Part shown: positions 13,330-24,056 of the stretch, piece by piece
How positions within the stretch are numbered: the stretch's first letter is position 1
How the letters are laid out: each line of letters starts with the position of its first letter
Assembly: GCF_003945595.2 (NCBI RefSeq)
Contig: NW_024104447.1
Coordinates: 1 to 64,000 of the forward strand
Reading direction: 5' to 3'
Source of the DNA: Pipra filicauda
Lineage: Eukaryota; Chordata; Aves; Passeriformes; Pipridae
Length of the DNA stretch: 64,000 bases
Program-made: the position numbers and the translations under genes
Notes under the pieces: model-generated
The model's input: the letters and a program-made list of their open reading frames with translations, nothing else
What the model was told of the DNA's origin: nothing
The model's database searches: none

Positions 13330-13458
13330 TTCACAGAATCATGGAATATTCTGAGTGGGGAGGGACTCAAAGGATCATCAAGTCCAGCTCTTAAGTGAAT
13401 GGCCCATACAGGGGATTGCACTGCTGACCTTGGCATTATTAGCACCAAATTTTAACCA
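13330..13458 (-). mobile_element. tRNA-Ile-derived SINE with CR1-like tail (passerine SINE type)
   Basis: Read on the minus strand, 13,458 to about 13,399 resembles most of a tRNA-Ile gene: a piece like ggtgctaataatgccaaggt matches the anticodon arm and variable region of tRNA-Ile (AAT anticodon), followed by a decayed B box and gtatgggcca for the acceptor end. This head is joined to 13,330-13,398, which reads like a CR1 3' tail (forward strand cagaatcatggaatattctg and ggatcatcaagtccagctc). A tRNA-Ile head with a CR1-derived tail is the structure of the SINE family reported from zebra finch and other passerines, mobilised by CR1 machinery. The tRNA 5' part (A box) is not clear, and several T-arm bases are changed, so this is an old inactive copy and not a working tRNA. 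Confidence 0.72.
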
Positions 13459-16400
13459 AATCTTCCCTCCAATTATTCCTGGCCTGGCCTGTCTATGCGT
13501 GCTGTGAATCCCTCCCTGTCTTTGCTGTGTGTTTTGAGATCATCAGGTGAATAGGGCTGTTCCATCTGTTCTGTGCAGTGAGACACCAGCTGCACGTGGA
13601 CATTGTGGTGCACCAACAGCTCTGACTCATGGACCCCTCCGCCGAGGAGCCCATATTCTCTTTCTCCATGGGTAGACAGCCCTGGGTGACATAAAGTACA
13701 CACTGGATTGCGCCGTGGGGGGGGATAAGAAGCATCTGTTACTTCCAGATGTTCAGTCCTCTCATTGTTTGTTCAATTTGAGGACAGGAACCCCCTTCAG
13801 TTGTGAGAGGCACTCACTGTTCTCAGGTGTCCGGGAGGGTGTGTGTGGGGGGGAAGATTGGTTTTGTGTGACGCCAGCAAAGAACAGAGTTTTCATGCTT
13901 TGTGGAAAGCACTTGAAAGGCCTTTGAGCTCTGGCTGATCTCCATTGTTCATATGTTTTCCAGCAGCAGAACGAGAGGGGAAGAATGGGAAGGCAGGAGA
14001 GCAGAGCTGAGAGTTAGCACCGGACACCTTTCCTGTGCTCAGGCAAGCTTGGCAGGATCCATCATGGCAAATGGAGCTGGATGCAACAGAATCCAGGCTT
14101 AAGCTTAGCTCAGATCTTGGGCCCAGTAGAGCCTCCTTAGATCCGCAGGAGCTTTGTAAGTAGCTGAATGCATTTCAGCCAGGCTTGCCAAACCAGCACA
14201 AGTGCAGCTGTTGAGTTCAGCTGTGGAACAGGGCAGAGGGGAGCCTGGCCCAAATCTGAGGCCTTTTTGCCCACAGCCATTTTATGTCTTTGGTTTTTTT
14301 GTGGACTTACTTTCTCCTTCTTCCACTGTAGATCTACAAAACTGTTGGAACTACACATCATTGCAGGCTTTGACCCATTGGCATAGGAAAGCTGAGGCAC
14401 AAAACTTCCAAATGATGTGCAAAGGTGCCAGTAAGTGTTTACTAGAGCTGTGTATTGTCCCTGAACACACAGAAGAGAAGGACAACTCTAAATCCAGGCA
14501 GATGGAGCTGGTCAACCCTGTAAGGCCATCCATCTAAGAGGTCACTCTAACAAAACTACATCCTGAGGACCTCGCTGCCACTGTCCAAGCTCGCTCGGCC
14601 CCAGCAGATGAACCTCAGGATTAAAGGGTGGGCTCAGTTCAGCGCACACTGCGTCTCACCTAAAAAATCCATTGCGCAGGCTCAAAGGCCTTATTCGCAT
14701 TTGCAAAGCCCTGTATCTCCAGCGCGCTTGTAACAAATGTGGGTAAAGACCTTTCCCAAATCTTCATTCGTGAAGACTGGCCATGATGTATTGTCCCTGA
14801 ATTCCAGGTTACTTAATCCCCTCCTCTTCCAGCACATTGAATTTTAACCATTTGCACAGTGTCGTAATGATCTATCTGTGTCACTGTCCTGGCTGGTGGG
14901 TGGGTGGTTTGAGATCTGGGGTTCCCACCTGATTTTCATTTCTGATGGAGACATTTCTAAGTGCAGAAATACCTAAACCAGACAGGACTTGAGGAATAGA
15001 GGTTATATGACGATTTTTCTGTGCGGGTTCAACCAGGCACAAATAGAGCAAGGCCTGAGTACAAACTTGACACCAACCAGAGCAGTGCCAGAAAGAGCTC
15101 CCCCTTTGGTATATCCCTTCCACTGAAGGAAAACTGCACAGCCCCCAAACTTTCCTACTCCACACTTGTTCCCTTTCCCCTGCACCAGCAGAAAAGCTTT
15201 GTTAAAGAGAGTAGTTTTCAAGATTCTCAATGTTTTGTTCCTGCCGGTGAGTCAATGATTTTTCCAGTCCCTGCCCCACAATAAACAAGTGCAGGCTGAG
15301 TGTGGTCCAGAGGAAAATGTGAGTTACACGTGTCCTGGCCACATGCTGTTCTGGTACCAATGATAACCATATGGTGGCTCTCCAGTAAGAAGAACTGTTA
15401 GCAGAAATCAGTGCAAGGTAGAAATATAATCCAGCCCAGAAAGTGCCCAGCAAACTCCTTCCCAACCTGATAGGGCTGTAGTACCTTGTGTTATGGTTCA
15501 GCATCACCTCAGCTGAGGAGGATTGGGCTAAGGAGTTCGGTCGAGAAACTCCAGGAGAGCAGGAGCCCTTGTGTAACAAATTCTCATCACTGATCCCACA
15601 GCTCCAATTACATTTCTCATCTCCAGCACTTTGCTGGGAGAGGGAAGTGTACTGCTCACCTCCACTGCTTTCTGTGTGAGCACAGAAACTGTGTTTTCTG
15701 TCTGGAAAAGGAAATTAGAGGGGCTGGGGAAGGGCAGAGACAGGCTTTGGGTTGGTTTCAAACCCCCTGGGGGCAAACCAAACGCAATAGGTACCTTATA
15801 ATTTTGGAATCTCACTCCATCACCAAACCCTTGCATAATGCTGCTTTCATACTACACATGCAGAATTCTCAGCTCCCTCAAAGTTTGCATCACCATCACC
15901 ATTTCCTGCAGAGTAATAGAAAAGCCAAAGCCCAGGTATCCCAGAAGATGTTATTCCTATAACAACCTAAATACCTGGGAAGATTGGGTCATGGAGGAAG
16001 GTCCTCTCACTTTGAGGTTGGTGTCTTAGTTTCTCTTTCTCTGAGCTAGCCTTTGGTCACACAGGGTGTGAGATTTCCCTGTGGCTTCCTATTCCCCTTT
16101 GGAAATACCTAGTCCCTGCAGGAACTCCATATCTCACTTTTCCATGCTGCTACTTTCTTATTTTGAGCCACTGAGGCAGTGAACAGCAGGAGGTTCATTG
16201 ATGATTTTTAGAGTAAAATCTCAACTAGGATACCTTTATTAAAGCTAAGTCCACAGCAAACGTAAGCTTTACTCAGGCAGCAGTTCACAGGAACTTGGCA
16301 GGGGCCTGCCTGCGCTTCAGAATCCTTGTCCTTTTTCTAGATGAAAGCCCTGCAGAAGGATTTGTTTTTCAGACAGAAGGCAAGCCAAGTTGGTGATTTC

Positions 16401-16844
16401 ATCCCAAGGCAGGCTGTGTCAAGCTGGTCCTATTCAAACATGCAGGAAATCAACCTTGGAGCTTGTTCAGAAATGAGGATGGAGAGAGGGGGTAGAGAAG
16501 GGGGTCCTGAGGAGGAGAAGAGCTTGGATTCTGTAACCGAGCTCAGAACAAGCAGGGAAGGTACCTGCTGTCAGTGTAGTGCCGCCGGGACCCCTCCCCC
16601 ACCTTTGGAAGGATTAACTGGCAAGGTTTCAAGTAGCATTTCTTAATTTCCAGCCCTTCCAAGCAGCTCTCCCACCTCTGTCCTCACAGAGCCCTGTGAG
16701 GGACATGCGCAGCATCGCTCTGATCACAGGTCAGGGGCTACCACAGCTCAAGGGGAATCTCCCCAAATCCTCCCATTCCAGGATGGCTTTTTCTGTGTAT
16801 GGCAATCATTGCTAATTAAAACAGTTGTTTTCTGAGTGTAAATG
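13459..16844. other. Intergenic DNA, no gene seen
   Basis: No supported gene or known repeat. The piece at about 14,560-14,760 is richer in CpG than its surroundings but is not flanked by coding sequence. Confidence 0.45.
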
Positions 16845-16956
16845 AGGAGAGGGAGAGGGAGAGGGAGAGGGAGAGGGAGAGGGAGAGGGAGAGGGAGAGG
16901 GAGAGAGGGAGAGGGAGAGGGGGAGAGGGAGAGGGAGAGAAAGAGGGAGAGGGAAG
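16845..16956. repeat. (GAGAGG)n purine-rich minisatellite
   Basis: About 112 bases of GAGAGG/GAGGGA hexamers with few interruptions (gggggaga, gagagaaaga), all purines on the plus strand. The minus-strand frame across it is a Ser/Leu low-complexity artefact. Confidence 0.95.
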
Positions 16957-19185
16957 GCTCGCTTTGAACATGGAAATGGGTAAAAGAGAGCAGGAAATGA
17001 AAAAGAGAGACTGTGAAGTCATTTATTACAAGCTGTTATAATGGTCTCCACTTAAACATTTGTAGAGCAGCTATGGAATACCAGTGATAGAGGGGAGGCA
17101 AAGGATGGCAGAATTCAGAACATTTGTTCTTGGTATGCTACAAAACCTCTAAGCTCTTTGGACAGTCCCTTCCCAAGCTGCAAGAGAAGGATGATGGAGA
17201 AGAACTTGGCATAATTTTATCTTCTGCATTTCTGCAGCTGCCACCTTGCCAGTTGTTCAGTGAAGATACCACTCCAAGAAGCACCACAAGCAGCCTGAGT
17301 ACAGCTGACCATAGAGGAAATTCATGACAGAAACCTGCTTGGGATGTATGTGAGTGTGTATAAACCTTCATACCTAAATAACATCTGCAGGAGCTTCTGG
17401 GCAAGGCAGGCAGAGCTTGCTGTTACTGCTAGAAAAATCTCAGAGCTGCTCATTTGCACATTTTCTACAGAAAATCTTCAACGACTCCAGTCCTTCCTTT
17501 CTAGCAATTTCTCTCAAGGATCCAGATTTTAGTGGTTTGGGTTTTATTTAAACCAAGCACTTTCTGATGTGAACAATACCAGCAAAACATTTGTGACTTG
17601 GCCCGGAGGATGGGAAAAATGCAGCCACCAAAAGCCAAGGCAGGCTCTTAAATGTCGATGCTCATTAGGCACTTTTTAACATCAGTGGCTGGGCTGGAAT
17701 CTGCCCACGCAGGCTGGAGACTGAGGAAATATTATTTGAACACATCTGCTCCAAGAGATACTGTCAGGCATGGGGAGCCTCTTGTGGAAATTAGGGGAAT
17801 TCATTTCATTATTTAGTCAAGCAGTGGGTTTTTTTCTGATTTTGTTCTTTTTTTTTTTTTCTTGTAGGATTCATTGAAATTTTATTTTCTACATTTGTTT
17901 AACAACTGAAGGGCTCCCTGGCAATATTAAGACCCTGTGTTCATGTAGCACCTTCCTCTCTGTTGCAAAGCACCTGGGCAAGAAGCATTTTGGAAGTCAA
18001 GGAAGAGAAACTTGCAGCCACTGGCTCAAAATACACCAAAGTTGCCTTTCCCCTTTCCTGTTCCTGCCACATCTTCTCCTTCCCCATTCCCAACCCACAC
18101 ATGTGCATCTGCTCTCCAGATAGAAGCCTCTACAAGACCCCAGTGCTGTGGTTAAAGCAAACCAGTTGCTTATCTTTGACTCTTCTGTCCCAAACACTGC
18201 CCTGAGCTCTCCCCAGTCACTGTTTTTTGAGTGTTCTGTACTTAGTGTGAAAGAAAGCAGTTGAACTGTGCCATCCAGATGATATCCCAGCCAGGGGCAT
18301 CTTCTTCCTCTCCTTTCTGCTGTTCTTACCAAAGACAGCATGGTAACTGTGTTCCCCAACTCAAAACTCATCCCCCAGCAACTTTAATCTGATGAGAAGA
18401 ACCCCTTTATATAAGAGAAATATTTATATCTATATAGATAGATATATTTAATATAATAGATTACAAAATCTAATCAAGAAAATGACAGCTTTAAGCCCTT
18501 CATTTTTTTCCTGAAAAGGGGGCCTTTAATATTGTTTAATTAAAAGCTCATCTGATGTCAGCTTTGAAATTCTGTGCATTTTGTTTCCATTCTTCTTTTG
18601 TGCATTTAAGTCAGTACATTTCCAAATAAGGTTTCTGTGTGCTCACTGTGCTCTCTCCTTGAACCTCAATGCTTTGTGTAGCACTGAGCAGTGACAGGGT
18701 TATGTCAACCTCTCTGCTTCCCTGGGCACATTTGTTCCCTCAAAATCAACACAGCAGCTGGAGACTCTGACATCTGAAACACTCCTGGCCCTCTTGATGG
18801 CACAGAGCTCAACGTTGGGATTGCACGGAGCGTCTTGCAATGGACACAGGCCAGAAAAGCAGGTGCTCAAAGGTGATAAATCCTTAGCTAGGAAAAAAAT
18901 AATCCTTAGCTAGGAAAATAGTGGTTCTCAGGCTGTTTTTGTAACTTCCAGTTTGGCTGGCTAACTGGGAACCACTCCATGGGGTGGTTTATTTGGTTGG
19001 AGAAAGCCTCGGGGAGCTCCATTGGGTGGGTGTTGATGGGGTGGGTTTGTCTGTAGTGGGGACCAGGGGGATTCACTGAAGGCCAGGCTTGGGTTGGGGT
19101 CGAGGTGCAGCTTGACATAATCTGACAATTAGGCTAAACAGGAGTACCTGGCTGGGCTAAAATGATGCTCCTGGGGGAGGAGAGT
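16957..19185. other. Intergenic DNA, no gene seen
   Basis: No supported gene. Holds a T run at about 17,848-17,862, an AT-rich TATATAGATAGATATA-like stretch at 18,420-18,455, and a small tandem duplication of ccttagctaggaaaa around 18,884-18,917. Confidence 0.45.
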
Positions 19186-19231
19186 TGCCTTGCCTTGCCT
19201 TGCCTTGCCTTGCCTTGCCTTGCCTTGCCTT
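19186..19231. repeat. (CCTTG)n pentanucleotide repeat
   Basis: Nine near-perfect tandem copies of TGCCT/CCTTG. The Gly-Lys-Ala-Arg-Gln frames on the minus strand come from this repeat. Confidence 0.95.
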
Positions 19232-22200
19232 CTGCTTGGGGAGCTTCTTCAGCCCTTCCTGCAGAGCTGGAAGCTTTAAGGAGAAGGTGAGGAGCTCTAA
19301 ATGAGAATATGGTTTTGCAGGAGATTGATGTTGGAGAGCCTGGCTTAAAACCCATCTTATCAGATCCAGGAGACACAACTGTGCTGCTTTCAGGATCCAA
19401 CACGCAGCAAAACCAAGGTGGGATGTGAGTAGTACAGCATAATGCTCAGGTACAAATGCTGTTGGAATTGGGGTAAGGGGGTGAAGCTGTGCAGTGTCTT
19501 TATTTCTTCTTAATCACTCTCTGGGTAATGGAGAGTTGGGGATGCAGCTGATAGAGGAGGCAAGGTTATGTGTGTTTTTGAAAAAGCCCTCTTTTTGAGA
19601 CAGCAAAGATCATCCAGAAAAAAAAAAAACCTGAGTTGAGGCCAAGCTCTAAGAAACTTGTAAAAGTAATGCAGGGCTTCCCCTCTCTCCTTAGTTTCCA
19701 TTTCCATGTCATCCAGCTGTTTGAGCCCTTCCTTGGGTGGCCAAGGATCTGGAAACTTTTTTCTCCCCTAAAGCAGGGGCAGAAACCAACAAAAAATGTG
19801 TGTCCTGATGAACTGGAGCTTTTCTGGAAGCAGCTCTGTTTGTATCTGGATAAGCACGTTGAGAGGACAACATGACCAGGTGGTGCTTGAAGTGCTGGGG
19901 AGAAGCAGCAGGAAGGCAGTGAGGGGCAGGAGTGAGAACTTAGCAGTGTGAGCTGTTTCAGATGCCAGGGCTGGGAGGATGAGGGGGCTCTTAGTTCAGT
20001 GCCTTTTGCCTGCAGCATTGAAATCTGAAGAGTTTTAATTTTATTCTGAACTTTATGTGTGTACACAGCGCATAAAACCAGTGATGTAGGTGCCCAGTGG
20101 AGGTGCAAGCTGCTCACCTGACGTGTACAGTGAATAACAATGAGACTTAAGTTGCACATTTTAGAGTTGTCCCTGCTGTTCCAGACAGACGAAGCTCTGC
20201 CATGAAATGGTGGGTTTCCTTAAGCTTTGGCTCTTTCTTAGCACCCGTGTTAATTTTCATATAGTCTCTCCATTTGTTTTTCTCAGGTTTTTGGAAACCA
20301 AGTGCTCGAAGGCGGCTGCCTGGCACCTATGTCAGCTGGGAAATAAGGAAGATTGTGACCCAAATTTTGACCCAGGGGCACGAAATTGGGCAGGTTCCTC
20401 TGCATGTGCTGAGCAGAGGTACAATATTGGGGGTCTCTGAATTAAGGGTGAGTTGGAGTTCTGTTCCCAGGTATAATTCTGTGCATGGCATAAATAATGC
20501 AGAGCCCTCCCAGGACAGGTGGAAACAGGTGGTGGTTGTGGGACCTGCGTCTTCAGGAGTCATTTTTGTTGTCTGCTACTAAGAAATGAGTGGTTGTCAT
20601 GGTTACCTGCCTCCCTTTCCTGGTCTTGCCAAATGTCTTCTCTAGAGCCTCGGGCTTGGAGCAGGATTCAGTGTTTCTCTTCGGTTGAGATCACACTCTG
20701 ATCCAAGCACCTTGAATTTCAAACGTGCTGCTTTGTCACACTGGTGTAACATTTATGTGCCTGGGTACCTGGAGAGCCTTTGGTACTCTTCTTACTGAAC
20801 CTTCAGAACAAGGAAGAAGTGACTGAAATAAAGTCATCTATGGGTTTATTTAGCGATGCAGCCCCTGGGCAAGCTGAGCAGAGGTATGGGGTCTCTGAGC
20901 GAGGGTCTTCGTTCATAGTACCATCCATGGGCTCAGTACAACCAGTGCCTCCCGTGGAAACTCTCTAAGGGATCAGCCAAGCTCTATCTTCTCTCTGTCT
21001 TGTCCTCTATTATCAAACCACAGTGTGTCTAGTTATGAAGTGACCTGAACTATGGAAGTCAGTCTCCACAAACCTTCTGTCTTGAATCTGACTTTTTAGC
21101 CTCCTCTTAATATCTTTTTTTCTTCAATGCCAGCAGAGGACGATTGAGTGAGAAGGGAGCAGGTTAACAAATTGTCTCTTTGGGGGTTTTTTGAGCTGGG
21201 TTTGGTTGGCATTGCCCTAGAGAGTGAACTGAGCTCTGAAAAATGGCTCATTGAAGTTGTGCAGCAAGGGGATGGCAGGGATTGCAGCAAGCTATGCTGT
21301 AGAAATTCTTGGAGCAGCAGGAAGGTGAAGAGTCTCAAAGGAAACATGAGGTCATTTCCCTTTTAGGATAGTACATTTCAGAGATACTTTAACAATTAAT
21401 CAATATCTAAATGTGCAGTCCATTATAGGGCTTGGCAATGGGTTGTTTCATAGTCAAACAACTGGGAGCCCGCCTGTGCTAACAGGGCTGAATCCCTGAG
21501 CTCCAGGGAAGGTGACTATTATGTGGAGAGGCATAACTTGCTCCTCCTGGCCTCTTTTGAGATGAGGTCAATGATATTTACCATTTAAGGAAGATATCCC
21601 TCCAAGTGATGAGGGTACAAGGAATCCACTTTGATGTTCTTTATTTTCAGCTTTTATAGCAATAATCTTCACCAAAAATCTGGTAATGAGGGGCAGGGGA
21701 ATCTCTGTGTGTGGACAGCCAAGTGTTACAACACAGCTCTGGCCTCAGGCTGCTGCTGAGCCCCTTGTAGCCCGTGCTAGAACATCTGGTCCATCTCAGG
21801 ATGGAAGGTCAGCCTGGACAGCTGAGTCTGGTCCCAACTGCTGCATGAGGGGCTGGATTTGGAGGCTGGAGAGCTGTGTCTGGGCAGCTGTGTCTGGGCT
21901 GCAAGGCCCAGAGCTCGAATTTGCATTGCTGGAGATGCTCCTGGGGAAACAGCTCAGCTTGTGAGGTCGTGCAGGCCGTGATCTACCATCCTCCTGCCTC
22001 GTCGATGGATTCAGTGCCTCCCAGCAGAGTGTTTGGCTTCCCCAGCCCTCCCACCAGGATCCTGCTGAGGTGTTTTTGGCATGACATGTGCTTGTAAGGA
22101 GGTGTTGTGGCTAGGACAGGGATCCCTTCCTCCTTTGGCCACTCCCCAGCTATAGAGCCAGCAATGGTTCCTGCTCTGCCCTACTTACCTGGTGAGAAAC

Positions 22201-23440
22201 AAGCCAGGGTCTCTCTTCCTCTGCATTAACTACAGCTGCCCACCATTTTTCAGGAAGGCATCCATTTTTTTGTCCCACTCACTTCACTCTCCCCCAAACC
22301 ACATCACACTTCTTTAACATCTGCCTGGGAGCTTATTTGGAGCAGTGGACAGTGAGCAACTCATGTCCTGTGAACTATCCCGGACCCCTCTGGAAATGGA
22401 GGGAATCAGTGCTGCGTGTGGTTTAGGGGTTATTGGTGAGCAGAGTCACAGGACTGTGAAGGCATTAGTCATTTAATTAGCATTAATAGGGCAATTATTA
22501 TCTTAATAAAATGACTGATTATGACATTGAAGTTGTATTTGAGGTTTAACAGCTGCAGCAGTCTGACTGAATTGTGTATTTGTTAATCCTCAGTGAGGGT
22601 GTTCTATTTCACTGAGTGATGTTTATTTAACATGCAATAAGTGTCTTAGTGAATCTCTATTAAAGGCATATGTGGAAACCTTAATTTGAAGCATTACAGA
22701 AGAGAGTGAGACTGTTCAATTCATAAAATCCTATTTAAACACCGTGAGCTCCAAAACCAGTCCAGTGCCAAAGCAAACTGTGTCCTGTAAGCTCTGTGCC
22801 AGATGTCTCGTGTGGGGTGTGCTCAGGGTCCAAAGAAAATAAGGTCTGAAGGGAACAGTTTGGCCATTGACTCTCCAATCCAACCTATATAAAGGAGTTT
22901 CGTTTCCATTCAGGAAATAGAAACCTCTTTGAGATGGATCCTATTCAAAGAGTGTTTGCTGAACAAGCCTTCCCAGCAGCAGCGATTCTCAGCAACACCT
23001 CTGCCTGCGAGCAGGAATGATCTGGTGGTAAGGGTTGGGAAGCATCCTAAACCTCTCTTAAGTCTGAGAAAGAAGAGATAGTAAATCAGTTAGAGGTGTC
23101 TCTGGGTGCTTGTTGTGGCCCCAACTAGTGCCTGATGTCGGACACCCTGACTATCCTCATGGGTGAGATGTGAGATGAAGTCTTGGCCAACCTGAGTTTG
23201 TCTTTCCTGTATCCTATGACTTTAGGTATCATAGCTCATTGTGCTCTGGACAAGGCACTCCAGGATATTGTAGAACGAACCTCTGGGAGACTGGGATGAT
23301 GTCCCTGGAGAGCCCAACTCTACTCTGAACCCAGCCTTTTTCTTTCTGAGTGCATCTAAAAGGTGTTTTGCAGGTAAATACATGTTCATTTTGTCTATGT
23401 TCAGGGACATTTGAGTGTGAACCATCTGTGAACTGACCCT
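19232..23440. other. Intergenic DNA, one AT-rich candidate conserved element
   Basis: No supported gene. The part at about 22,440-22,740 is AT-rich with clustered TAATTA/ATTAAT-type words and low CpG, the look of a non-coding regulatory element; this is only an impression without alignment. Confidence 0.4.
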
Positions 23441-23573
23441 GCTGTGTCCTCAGGTGAGGAACACCATCTCTGTGGAACATTCTTGCTGGGGTGAAGCCTT
23501 CTCCATGTTTGTATGAGGTCACCTGCTATAGCAGTCACATCTTGTGTGTTTTCTCATTACTCACGTGGTTCTG
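23441..23573. repeat. Direct repeat copy 1 (133 bp)
   Basis: This stretch recurs, about 85 % identical by eye, at 23,925-24,056 in the same orientation with a spacing of about 484 bp. The best conserved core reads tggaacattcttgctggggt then gaagccttct. The intervening DNA and flanks do not match. I do not recognise it as CR1, LTR or SINE. On the minus strand both copies translate to similar peptides (EGFTPARMFHRD). Confidence 0.85.
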
Positions 23574-23924
23574 AACTCAGCTAAGAGGTGGGAGCTTGAG
23601 TGCTGCCTTGGCACTGGGATAATGCAGCCCCAGGACTTGGAGTTGGCTCAGCCACAGGCACACAGCACGTGTACAAACATGGTGCAGGCTGCATCTTCCC
23701 TGAGGTTTGTGGCAATCCAGTTCCAAATCCAAACGTGAACTCCCTCTGGACCAGGACATGTGCTCAGCTTTCCTTTCACCTTATCCCTGAACCCATTCTG
23801 GGCGAGGGAAGGATGGGCAGCCCTGGCAGCCCTTCCCAGTGTGAACTGTGTTTGCTTTGGGTGAAATGCAGAAACTGGAGAGGGATGAACTCTTCAGGCT
23901 CCTGGGAGCTCCTGCCAGCTCTGT

Positions 23925-24056
23925 GCTGTGACCCCAGGTGAGGAACATCATCCCTATGGAACATTCTTGCTGGGGTGAAGCCTTCTGTGTGTCTGTATGA
24001 GGTCACCTGCTGTATCAGCCTGTCTTGTGTGCTTTCTCATTACAAAGGTGGTTCTG
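23925..24056. repeat. Direct repeat copy 2 (132 bp)
   Basis: Second copy of the repeat at 23,441. It keeps the core and ends with the same tttctcattac and gtggttctg words. Either a local segmental duplication of a 130-bp unit or two members of an uncharacterised interspersed family. Confidence 0.85.

Noticed and set aside
13399..13458. Functional tRNA-Ile gene
   Set aside because: The acceptor stem and A box are not intact, the B box is changed and it is fused to a CR1-like tail, so it is a SINE.
16816..17022. Ser/Leu/Pro-rich minus-strand frame
   Set aside because: Pure translation of the GAGAGG repeat.
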